From assembly GCA_947303535.1 (NCBI GenBank), contig CAMYYQ010000115.1:1-5357 (forward strand): a stretch of 5,357 nucleotides of DNA, in the 5' to 3' direction. The notes under the pieces were generated by a model. The model saw only the letters and a list, made by a program, of their open reading frames with translations, did no database searches and was not told the DNA's origin. Both the position numbers and the translations under genes were made by a program. Positions 1 through 5,357 of the stretch are shown piece after piece; position 1 is the stretch's first letter, and every line of letters begins with the position of its first letter. The stretch is from an uncultured Ruminococcus sp. GTDB taxonomy: Bacteria > Bacillota_A > Clostridia > Oscillospirales > Ruminococcaceae.

Positions 1-744
1 CCCCTGTGGAAGAATGCGGACGGCCACTATCACCGCTCAAATCAGGGCGGCGGCAAGTGGGAATTCCGCAAAAGACTTCCCGAGTCGTGGAATATAAGCT
101 ACCGCGAGCTGACCTTCAATATCCGTCCCACAGGATTCAAGCATACGGGGCTCTTCCCCGAGCAGGCCGTGAACTGGGACTACATGGCGGACAAGATAAA
201 GAGCGCAGGCCGTGAGATAAACGTGCTGAACCTCTTTGCGTACACGGGCGGAGCTACTCTGGCCTGTGCTGCTGCGGGAGCCTCAGTATGTCACGTTGAC
301 GCCTCAAAGGGCATGGTACAGTGGGCCCGTGACAACGCCGCTGCATCGGGACTTACGGAAAAGCCTATACGCTGGATAGTTGACGACTGCGAGAAGTTCA
401 TCGCCCGTGAGATACGCCGCGGACGCAAGTACGACGCGGTCATAATGGATCCTCCCAGCTACGGCAGAGGCCCCGGAGGCGAGGTCTGGAAGCTTGAAAA
501 CTGCGTTTACGATCTGGTGAAGCTCTGTTCGGGAGTCCTTTCCGATGATCCGCTGTTCTTTTTGATAAACAGCTATACCACAGGACTTTCGCCCTCGGTA
601 ATGGGCTATATACTGGGAAGCGTGCTGACGGACAGATTTGGCGGCACGGTAAGCTTCGACGAGATAGGCCTTCCCGTAAAGTCCACGGGAATGACCCTTC
701 CCTGCGGCTCCACCGCGATCTGGCAGCGCGACGCTTGCTTATAA
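1..744 (+). CDS. Class I SAM-dependent methyltransferase, RlmI/RlmK-like (5' partial)
   Basis: The reading frame is already open at base 1 and runs to a TAA at 742-744, giving 247 residues; the true start lies upstream, so the GTG at 169 is an internal valine. The visible part has the hallmarks of a Rossmann-fold methyltransferase: the SAM-binding motif I LFAYTGGAT (visible residues 78-86), an acidic residue after strand 2 (VDAS, D100), and the catalytic-region motif DPPSYGRG (150-157). The HTGLFPEQAVNWDYM stretch just before motif I is typical of the COG1092-like family, which includes 23S rRNA cytosine-5 methyltransferases such as RlmI and RlmK. An RNA substrate is therefore inferred, not shown, and the protein is probably cytoplasmic. 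Relatives are commonly about 290-300 residues, so I estimate some 45-50 residues are missing. Base composition is GC-rich, like ecfA1 and ecfA2. The family call is secure; the exact substrate is not. Confidence 0.9.
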   Translation, partial: PLWKNADGHYHRSNQGGGKWEFRKRLPESWNISYRELTFNIRPTGFKHTGLFPEQAVNWDYMADKIKSAGREINVLNLFAYTGGATLACAAAGASVCHVDASKGMVQWARDNAAASGLTEKPIRWIVDDCEKFIAREIRRGRKYDAVIMDPPSYGRGPGGEVWKLENCVYDLVKLCSGVLSDDPLFFLINSYTTGLSPSVMGYILGSVLTDRFGGTVSFDEIGLPVKSTGMTLPCGSTAIWQRDACL

Positions 745-758
745 TATTCAAATGACCC

Positions 759-809
759 ATTGTAGTGGGCGATGCCTACACTGCTTCGTTCTATACAAAC
801 AGACCATAA
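759..809 (+). repeat. Intergenic inverted repeat plus first copy of a CTATACAAACAG motif
   Basis: This lies in the 120-base spacer between the methyltransferase and the first zinc-ribbon gene. TGTAG (761-765) pairs with CTACA (776-780), with GGC/GCC able to extend the stem inside. It is followed by CTATACAAACAGACCATAA (791-809), almost the same as the sequence at 1536-1553 upstream of the DUF6440-like gene. A small hairpin (CTGTC 814-818, GGCAG 822-826, one G-T pair) follows. No T-run follows either stem, so this is not a canonical terminator. It resembles the short palindromic intergenic repeats scattered in Clostridia genomes, but only two copies of the core are visible here, so that reading is inference. 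Confidence 0.4.
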
Positions 810-839
810 ATGACTGTCTTTGGCAGGGAAACATATTAT
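810..839 (+). promoter_or_regulatory. Weak candidate sigma-A promoter for the first zinc-ribbon gene
   Basis: TATTAT at 834-839 matches the -10 consensus at five of six bases. ATGACT at 810-815 lies 18 bases upstream as a poor -35 box (four of six). Transcription would begin near 846, just before the ribosome binding site at 851-856, giving a very short leader. The AT-rich context makes chance matches likely, and an upstream promoter near 792-797 (TATACA) is an alternative. Confidence 0.25.
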
Positions 840-864
840 AGAGTTGAATAAAGGAGCGCTTATT

Positions 865-1470
865 ATGAATAATCAGCAACCCATGCAGTTTCAATTCAAA
901 TTATGCAAATATTGCAGACAGAGAATAGATCCCAGAGCAAGTGTATGCCCGTATTGCCGTAAGAAACAAACAGGAGGCGGCTGTTTATTTTCTATTGTAA
1001 TTACGACATGGTTAGTATTAACGATAGTAGTAGGCGGAATTATTTTAGGTGTATTTCTCAATAGCAATATTGCTGCTTCAGATAATTCGAGAATAATCAG
1101 TGAAGCAAACAGATATAATGAATCCGATTATAAAGCATCTTGCAGAGCAGTAACATATGAAGAGTTTGTAAGGGATAAAAACTATTTTAAAGGACAAAAA
1201 GTTAAGTTTACGGGGCGAATTACTGAAATAGGAAATTCAGGTGTTTATAAAATGAATGTTACAAAAACGGATTTTGGTTATGATGATACTGTTGCTTTTG
1301 AAGTTGAAAGTAACAGATTAGAATCAAATATCCTTAATAATGATATTGTCACTATTTGGGGCGTAAGTAAAGGTGCAAAAACACAGAATTTTTGGGGGAA
1401 AGAAATCATAACGCCTCAAATCTATGCTGTATATGTCAAAAATGACGGTCAAGCAAAAGGTTTATTTTAA
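865..1470 (+). CDS. Zinc-ribbon, single-span membrane protein with probable OB-fold (tRNA_anti-like) domain
   Basis: This encodes 201 residues from ATG 865, chosen because AAGGAG (851-856) sits 8 bases upstream; the in-frame TTG at 820 has no such site. An N-terminal zinc ribbon is visible as CKYC (C14, C17) and CPYC (C28, C31). A hydrophobic helix at about residues 41-65 anchors the protein in the membrane. The soluble part starts with a YKASCRAVTYEEFVRDKNYFKGQKV-type stretch (89-113), then VKFTGRI and a beta-rich region. This pattern matches the OB-fold 'tRNA_anti-like' domains found in many Bacillota surface proteins, and I infer it here without a profile search. The ribbon is probably cytoplasmic and the OB-like domain external. 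Base composition is low (18 of 60 G+C in the row at 1261), unlike the methyltransferase upstream, which suggests acquisition. The function is unknown; a sensory or stress role would be a guess. Confidence 0.85.
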   Translation: MNNQQPMQFQFKLCKYCRQRIDPRASVCPYCRKKQTGGGCLFSIVITTWLVLTIVVGGIILGVFLNSNIAASDNSRIISEANRYNESDYKASCRAVTYEEFVRDKNYFKGQKVKFTGRITEIGNSGVYKMNVTKTDFGYDDTVAFEVESNRLESNILNNDIVTIWGVSKGAKTQNFWGKEIITPQIYAVYVKNDGQAKGLF

Positions 1471-1512
1471 GTTATATATAGCTGGTATAAAATGTCAATT
1501 TTGATGTATCAA

Positions 1513-1542
1513 TTGTTCAGCGTGAGGTAAACTCACTATACA
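1513..1542 (+). promoter_or_regulatory. Candidate promoter with a palindromic operator in its spacer
   Basis: TTGTTC (1513-1518, four of six to TTGACA) and TATACA (1537-1542, five of six to TATAAT) are 18 bases apart, a workable sigma-A spacing. The spacer contains a perfect inverted repeat, GTGAG (1522-1526) and CTCAC (1532-1536) separated by five bases, ending directly at the -10 box. A dimeric repressor bound there would block RNA polymerase. It would drive the DUF6440-like gene and possibly the lipoprotein and ecfA1 genes behind it. The boxes are seen; promoter activity and repressor binding are inferred. Confidence 0.4.
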
Positions 1543-1586
1543 AACAGCCATAAGCCGGGCTGCTGCACGGCTTGCATATAAATGCA
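1536..1586 (+). repeat. Second copy of the CTATACAAACAG motif followed by two hairpins
   Basis: CTATACAAACAGCCATAA (1536-1553) matches the copy at 791-809 except for one missing A. It runs into a stem of AAGCCG (1552-1557) and CGGCTT (1568-1573) with a 10-base loop, in which GC/GC can add two inner pairs. A second palindrome follows: TGCAT (1573-1577) and ATGCA (1582-1586) around ATAA. No T-run follows, so the first stem is not an ordinary terminator. If the promoter at 1513-1542 is real, these hairpins lie in the 5' leader of the DUF6440-like transcript, 32 bases or more before its ribosome binding site. They could be leader structure or part of a dispersed repeat. Confidence 0.4.
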
Positions 1587-1631
1587 CAACTATATCAACT
1601 AATCATCAAAGCAATCAAAGGAGAAATCATC

Positions 1632-1829
1632 ATGGCAAAAAACGAAAGATTTATCAAGATTTATTCACAGGGCAAGCTGGTAGAATCCGAAATATGGGTT
1701 GACGAAAAAACGGGAGTAAACTACCTGTACCGCAAGGACGGTTACGCGGGAGGTCTATGCGTACTTGTTGACAAGGACGGAAAGCCCGTCGTTTCTACTC
1801 CCGAGGAGATCGAGAATTACAAGAAATAA
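1632..1829 (+). CDS. Small DUF6440-like protein
   Basis: This encodes 65 residues from ATG 1632, with AAGGAG at 1618-1623 eight bases upstream. An in-frame TTG at 1572 lies inside the hairpin region and is rejected as the start. The core (ERFIKIYSQGKL, then WVDEKTGVNYLYRKDGYAGGLCVLVDKDGKPVV) matches my recollection of DUF6440, a family of short Bacillota proteins with a conserved 'VDKETGVxYLF...GYAGGLxxLxDxDGKP' pattern. I could not run a profile search. There is no signal peptide or membrane segment, so it is probably cytoplasmic. No reaction is known for the family. Its stop codon overlaps the ribosome binding site of the next gene, so the two are probably translated from one message. Confidence 0.8.
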   Translation: MAKNERFIKIYSQGKLVESEIWVDEKTGVNYLYRKDGYAGGLCVLVDKDGKPVVSTPEEIENYKK

Positions 1830-1839
1830 AGGATAAAAA

Positions 1840-2640
1840 ATGAAAAAAGCATTTATTGCAGTTATCACAGCAGCCGCTGCAATGGCATCTGCCGCTGTAT
1901 CCTGCGGCAAAAAAGAAAACAGTACGTCTGCTCCCGAAAGCACTCCGACTACGGAAACGGTCAGCGAAGCCGATACCACCGAGTGGGAAATGGATGAATG
2001 GGACGCGGAACACAGAGAAGACATGAAGCTCAAAGCAGAGGAAGGCATTGATATAACGTCACAGCCCTTTCCCGAATGCGGGGAAATCCCCGACGACTGG
2101 CAGGAAATATCATACGAGGACGTAAGTATGCGCATACCGCCCGATCTTACGGAATCGGATTTCGGATTATCCTACGTCAAGGCGTATTACACGGAGGAGG
2201 ACGGCTTCAGAACGGCATATATCGTTGATAAAATGGAAGCTCGCAGCGGTTTTTTCAATGATTTCAGCTTCCCGGAGCTGACCGAGGAGGTCGTCAAGGA
2301 CTCCTTTGCCGATCTTGGCATAGATTACGACGGCAGCCGCCTTTCTATGTTTAAGTCGGCACTGTCGCTGACGAGCGCTCTGCGCACCGATGATAACGAA
2401 ATCAGCTTTGAGAATGCCGGGCTTGCAAAGGAAATCCTGCTTTCCGACAATTCCGAGGTGTATTACAGGCAGATAAACGGACATGATGTCTATTTTCTGA
2501 AGGACGGCAAAGGTCGGGACGGATACCGGTGCTTTGATATAGAGCTATTCGTTGATGACAACAGCTATTATTCGGCAGAGGTCATCGGAGGAACGCTCGA
2601 AGAAGCGCTTATGATGTGCTCGACAATAGATATTAAGTGA
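1840..2640 (+). CDS. Predicted lipoprotein of unknown function
   Basis: This encodes 266 residues from ATG 1840. AAAGGA (1828-1833) supplies the ribosome binding site and overlaps the TAA of the DUF6440-like gene, which indicates translational coupling. The N-terminus is a lipoprotein signal: MKKAF, a hydrophobic alanine-rich stretch, then AVSC with Cys22 as the likely lipidated residue. The -3 position is Ala rather than the preferred Leu, so the lipobox is imperfect. A Ser/Thr/Pro/Glu-rich linker (about residues 27-50) follows, then an acidic, mostly beta-patterned domain to the end. The mature protein should sit on the outer face of the membrane. I do not recognise the domain. Composition is host-like (35 of 60 G+C in the row at 2281), unlike the zinc-ribbon genes. 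It ends 14 bases before ecfA1, so it may share that transcript, but a substrate-binding role for the ECF transporter cannot be claimed: ECF transporters use membrane S components. Confidence 0.82.
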   Translation: MKKAFIAVITAAAAMASAAVSCGKKENSTSAPESTPTTETVSEADTTEWEMDEWDAEHREDMKLKAEEGIDITSQPFPECGEIPDDWQEISYEDVSMRIPPDLTESDFGLSYVKAYYTEEDGFRTAYIVDKMEARSGFFNDFSFPELTEEVVKDSFADLGIDYDGSRLSMFKSALSLTSALRTDDNEISFENAGLAKEILLSDNSEVYYRQINGHDVYFLKDGKGRDGYRCFDIELFVDDNSYYSAEVIGGTLEEALMMCSTIDIK

Positions 2641-2654
2641 AAACAGGGATAAAT

Positions 2655-3506
2655 ATGGAAAATATAATCGAAATAAGGGGTCTGCACTTCTCATATGAGT
2701 CCGACGACGAGGAAAAGAAGCCCGTTGAGGTGCTCAAGGGAATAGACCTTGATATAAAAAAAGGGGAGTTCGTGGCAGTGCTTGGGCACAACGGCTGCGG
2801 AAAATCCACCCTTGCAAAGCATATAAACGCCATACTGCTCCCCACCGAGGGAACGGTGACGGTGGACGGCATAGACACAAAGGACGAGGAAAAACTGTTC
2901 GACCTGCGTCAGCGGGCGGGAATGGTGTTCCAGAACCCCGACAACCAGATCGTTTCCTCCATAGTGGAGGAGGACGTGGCCTTTGCTCTGGAAAACCTGG
3001 GCGTTCCCTATGAGGAGATGCGCAGGCGTGTGGACGAGAGCCTGAAAGCCGTGGGAATGTACGAGTACAGGCTGCATTCGCCCAGTCAGCTCTCGGGCGG
3101 ACAGAAGCAGCGAGTGGCCATAGCAGGCATAATCGCCATGGAGCCCAAGTGCATAATCCTTGACGAGCCCACTGCAATGCTTGACCCACAGGGACGCAAG
3201 GAAGTCCTTGCGACGATACACCGCATGAACCGCGAGCAGGGCATAACCATAGTCCTCATCACCCATTATATGGACGAGGCTGCGGACTGCGACCGCGTGG
3301 TGGTCATGGACAAGGGCATGGTAGTCCTTGACGACGTTCCCGCGAAGGTTTTCTCACAGGTGGAAAAGCTGAAGGCCATAGGCCTTGACGTACCACAGGT
3401 GACGGAGCTGGCGTGGGAGCTGAGAAAGGCGGGCTGCGACATTTCCCCTGAGATAATCTCGGAGGGAGAGTGTGTGGCAGCGATTCAGAAGCTTTTTGCA
3501 GACTGA
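2655..3506 (+). CDS. ecfA1: Energy-coupling factor transporter ATPase EcfA1
   Basis: This encodes 283 residues, a normal length for the family. ATG 2655 is preferred because AGGGA (2645-2649) lies five bases upstream; the GTG at 2637 overlaps the stop of the lipoprotein gene and lacks a good site. All ABC ATPase motifs are intact: Walker [10 protein letters not shown] (44-52), Q-loop FQNPDNQ (92-98), signature LSGGQKQR (146-153), Walker B IILDEP (167-172, catalytic E171) and the switch histidine in ITHYMDEA (H204). The FQNPDNQ...[15 protein letters not shown] pattern separates EcfA1 from EcfA2. The protein is a cytoplasmic subunit that pairs with EcfA2 and, through EcfT, powers uptake of vitamins or metal ions by various S components. 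It probably shares a transcript with the lipoprotein gene 14 bases upstream. Its usual partner gene is displaced by the gene at 3528-4547. Confidence 0.95.
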   Translation: MENIIEIRGLHFSYESDDEEKKPVEVLKGIDLDIKKGEFVAVLGHNGCGKSTLAKHINAILLPTEGTVTVDGIDTKDEEKLFDLRQRAGMVFQNPDNQIVSSIVEEDVAFALENLGVPYEEMRRRVDESLKAVGMYEYRLHSPSQLSGGQKQRVAIAGIIAMEPKCIILDEPTAMLDPQGRKEVLATIHRMNREQGITIVLITHYMDEAADCDRVVVMDKGMVVLDDVPAKVFSQVEKLKAIGLDVPQVTELAWELRKAGCDISPEIISEGECVAAIQKLFAD

Positions 3507-3527
3507 TTTAAAAAGGTGGGGAGTTAA

Positions 3528-4547
3528 GTGAATAATCTGAAATGTCCCAATTGTGGTGGAAAACTTGATAAGTCTCCAAGAGGCGAGTATATATATACCT
3601 GTCAATTTTGCGGCATAGATGTTGATATTCAGCAACATTTATCTGTTGATTTAGATAGCAAAAAACGTTTTTGTAAAGCGGCACATACACACATTCAGAA
3701 CGGTAATTTCAAAAATGCCGAAATAATGTTAGAGCGTCTTGAATTAGAGTATCCTTTTGATAAAGAGGTTCAAGATTTAAGAAAAATGTATGATGCTGCT
3801 TATAATGAAGAACAGGACAGGCTGAAAAGAGAACGAGAGCAAAGAGAATACAATAGAAGAAGAGAAGAAATAATCGAGCAAATTAAAGAGTGCGAAAATG
3901 ATAAGGATTTTTGGACCCCAGAAAGCGGTTGTATAGATGAAAGGAAGCTTGAAAAGCACATTCATCTTTTAGAACAAGCAGAGCATTATAAAATAGAGTG
4001 TAGAAAATTCTGTGAGAATATGTGGAAAGTGTTGGAAGATACTAAGAAAGGTATAATTAAACTTAAAATAAATGAAACATCAGAAGGCAAACATCGATTT
4101 TATAATATGTTTATTATGGCACATCTAATTAATAATAATGAAATAGAACTTGAAAAAAGAAAAAATAACTTGAAAGAATCTCCTGTTAAATGGCGAAAAG
4201 CCATGAATAATAGAATAAAATGTGGGTTTGTTTTTATTGTTTTTTTCATGTTATTGCTTTTTTTTAGCAAGTCAGTTAAAGATGATCTTGCGTTATATTT
4301 AGGCGAATTTTTTGGATTGATTGGAGGCTGGATAATTATTTATACGCTTTTTGCTATCCTTGTATACCAATTACCAAATAGCTTTTTTAAAAAGATTATT
4401 GCAGGTGTAAAGGAACAAGAAGAAACTGAAAGGAAAATGAATGATGATATAAGTGAAATTAGAAAGATTTTAGATGAAATTTGTCGAAAGTATGATTATA
4501 TTGAAAAAGAATATAAAGAAATAACTCTTAACAAATCACATGGATAA
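3528..4547 (+). CDS. Zinc-ribbon, coiled-coil membrane protein inserted between ecfA1 and ecfA2
   Basis: This encodes 339 residues from GTG 3528, supported by the AAGGTGGGGAG site at 3513-3523 and by the zinc ribbon starting at once. The ribbon is CPNC (C6, C9) and CQFC (C25, C28). Residues about 47-80 (AAHTHIQNGNFKNAEIMLERLELEYPFD) look like one TPR-type helical repeat. A charged Arg/Glu/Lys coiled coil follows at about 93-125, then a helical region with scattered cysteines (C122, C135, C158, C162). Two hydrophobic segments (about 232-247 and 257-280) form a hairpin in the membrane, and a second coiled coil (about 295-332) ends the protein. Both ends are thus predicted to be cytoplasmic. I do not recognise a named family or any enzyme motif. 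The gene is AT-rich (16 of 60 G+C in the row at 4141) while ecfA1 is about 60%, a sign of acquisition. It lies 21 bases after ecfA1 and 48 bases before ecfA2, so all three are probably co-transcribed. Confidence 0.85.
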   Translation: MNNLKCPNCGGKLDKSPRGEYIYTCQFCGIDVDIQQHLSVDLDSKKRFCKAAHTHIQNGNFKNAEIMLERLELEYPFDKEVQDLRKMYDAAYNEEQDRLKREREQREYNRRREEIIEQIKECENDKDFWTPESGCIDERKLEKHIHLLEQAEHYKIECRKFCENMWKVLEDTKKGIIKLKINETSEGKHRFYNMFIMAHLINNNEIELEKRKNNLKESPVKWRKAMNNRIKCGFVFIVFFMLLLFFSKSVKDDLALYLGEFFGLIGGWIIIYTLFAILVYQLPNSFFKKIIAGVKEQEETERKMNDDISEIRKILDEICRKYDYIEKEYKEITLNKSHG

Positions 4548-4595
4548 ATATAAAAGAATGCCAGTGTATTTGCAAGAAAGAAAAGGAGAATAGAA

Positions 4596-5357
4596 TTGGC
4601 TATCCTTGAAACACAGGAGCTCACATACACCTACAGCATGGGTACTCCCTTTGAGAAGACCGCTGTGGACCATGTGAGCCTTAAAATAGAAGAGGGCGAG
4701 ATGGTAGGAGTCATGGGTCTTACGGGCTCGGGCAAATCCACCCTCATACAGCACTTCAACGGGCTTCTGAAGCCCACATCGGGAAAGGTGCTTCTTGACG
4801 GAAAGGATATATGGGCAGACAAGAACAGGATAAGGGACGTCCGCTTCAAGGTGGGACTTGTTTTCCAGTACCCCGAGTACCAGATATTCGAGGAGACGGT
4901 CTACAAGGACATTGCCTTCGGCCCTAAGAATATGGGGCTCGACGAGGCGGAGATAAAGCGCCGCGTCCATGAGACAGCCCGTGATATAGGCCTTTCGGAG
5001 GAGCTGCTGGAGCGCTCTCCCTTTGAGCTCTCGGGCGGCCAGAAGCGCCGCGTGGCGATCGCGGGCGTTATGGCCATGGAGCCCAGGGTGCTCATTCTTG
5101 ACGAGCCCACAGCAGGCCTTGATCCTGCGGGCAGGGACAAGATACTGGAGCACATAAAGCGCTATCATGAGCGCACAAAGAACACAATACTCATAGTATC
5201 CCACAGCATGGAGGATATCGCCTCATTTGCGGACAAGATACTTGTAATGAGCAAGGCTAAGCTCTTCTGCTACGACGAGACCGTAAAGGTATTCGCAAGG
5301 GCTGAGGAGATAAGCCGCATAGGACTTGACGTCCCCCAGATAACAAGAGTTTTCGGA
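4596..5357 (+). CDS. ecfA2: Energy-coupling factor transporter ATPase EcfA2 (3' partial)
   Basis: The frame opens at TTG 4596, seven bases after AAGGAG (4583-4588), and is still open at the window edge, giving 254 residues. Family members are about 285-290 residues, so roughly 30 are missing. Motifs in order: Walker A GLTGSGKST (41-49), Q-loop FQYPEYQIFEETVYKDIAFGPKN (90-112, diagnostic of EcfA2), signature LSGGQKRR (145-152), Walker B LILDEP (166-171, catalytic E170) and switch histidine in VSHSMED (H203). The second Walker A residue is Leu where EcfA proteins usually have His. The protein pairs with EcfA1 to make the asymmetric ATPase dimer of the ECF transporter. The next gene downstream is expected to be ecfT, but it is outside the window. 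No in-frame ATG near the start fits the N-terminus MAILETQELTYTY, so the TTG start is well supported. Confidence 0.94.
   Translation, partial: MAILETQELTYTYSMGTPFEKTAVDHVSLKIEEGEMVGVMGLTGSGKSTLIQHFNGLLKPTSGKVLLDGKDIWADKNRIRDVRFKVGLVFQYPEYQIFEETVYKDIAFGPKNMGLDEAEIKRRVHETARDIGLSEELLERSPFELSGGQKRRVAIAGVMAMEPRVLILDEPTAGLDPAGRDKILEHIKRYHERTKNTILIVSHSMEDIASFADKILVMSKAKLFCYDETVKVFARAEEISRIGLDVPQITRVFG

Noticed and set aside
169..744. A 191-residue methyltransferase gene beginning at GTG 169
   Set aside because: The same frame is open from base 1 and encodes conserved family sequence before 169 (HTGLFPEQAVNWDYM), so 169 is internal.
761..780. TGTAG/CTACA inverted repeat as the methyltransferase terminator
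   Set aside because: The stem is short and no T-run follows, so it does not meet the usual criteria for an intrinsic terminator.
820..864. TTG 820 as start of the first zinc-ribbon protein
   Set aside because: There is no suitable ribosome binding site before it, while ATG 865 has AAGGAG eight bases upstream; the TTG lies in a small hairpin.
1501..1512. TTGAT-GT-ATCAA palindrome
   Set aside because: The two-base loop cannot form a stable hairpin and the sequence is AT-rich enough for chance; it could at most be a protein site, with nothing to support it.
1755..2135. Minus-strand frame across the DUF6440-like and lipoprotein genes
   Set aside because: It overlaps two well-supported genes with good ribosome binding sites; its apparent hydrophobic stretch is the complement of the alanine-rich signal peptide region.
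2637..2654. GTG 2637 as start of EcfA1
   Set aside because: It overlaps the lipoprotein stop and adds six residues (MKTGIN) that do not belong to the family; ATG 2655 has a purine-rich site at good spacing.
2691..3266. Long minus-strand open frames opposite ecfA1, and similarly 4536-5204 opposite ecfA2
   Set aside because: They are antisense shadows of strongly conserved ABC ATPase genes, have no recognisable domains, and arise from the codon bias of the real genes.
3507..3527. Target-site duplication flanking the inserted gene between ecfA1 and ecfA2
   Set aside because: The only similarity between the two boundaries is AAAAGG within the ribosome binding sites, which is expected without any transposition.

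Overview
The window looks like a piece of chromosome from a gut or rumen Bacillota, most plausibly a Ruminococcus-type Oscillospiraceae. This is inferred from the paired EcfA ATPases, the strong AAGGAG-type ribosome binding sites, the TTG and GTG starts, and a moderately GC-rich coding background (about 60% G+C in hand-counted 60-base rows of the methyltransferase and ecfA1). The species is not determined. All supported genes are on the + strand.

Layout. Positions 1-744 hold the 3' part of a class I SAM-dependent methyltransferase gene whose start lies upstream. A 120-base spacer with small inverted repeats follows. Next is an AT-rich gene (865-1470) for a zinc-ribbon, single-span membrane protein with a probable OB-fold C-terminal domain. 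A 161-base spacer carries a candidate promoter with a palindrome between its boxes. It leads into a small DUF6440-like gene (1632-1829) and a lipoprotein gene (1840-2640), which are tightly packed. Only 14 bases later comes ecfA1 (2655-3506). A second AT-rich gene (3528-4547), for another zinc-ribbon membrane protein with coiled coils, separates it from ecfA2 (4596 to beyond the window end).

How it fits together. EcfA1 and EcfA2 are the two ATPases of the energy-coupling factor (ECF) vitamin and metal uptake transporter; they form a heterodimer that works with EcfT and interchangeable substrate-binding S components. They are normally encoded side by side. Here an unrelated low-GC gene sits between them, and three accessory genes sit just upstream. 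The simplest reading is a conserved backbone (methyltransferase, ecfA1, ecfA2) that has received accessory genes at two places. The two AT-rich genes have the same overall plan (N-terminal CxxC...CxxC ribbon plus membrane segment) and a composition unlike the backbone (about 27-40% G+C in sample rows), which suggests separate acquisition.

I see no rRNA, tRNA, CRISPR array, transposase, integrase or convincing intrinsic terminator. No complete new defence or metabolic system can be supported; the unusual points are the interrupted ecfA pair, the two zinc-ribbon cargo genes, and a motif repeated upstream of two of the accessory genes.
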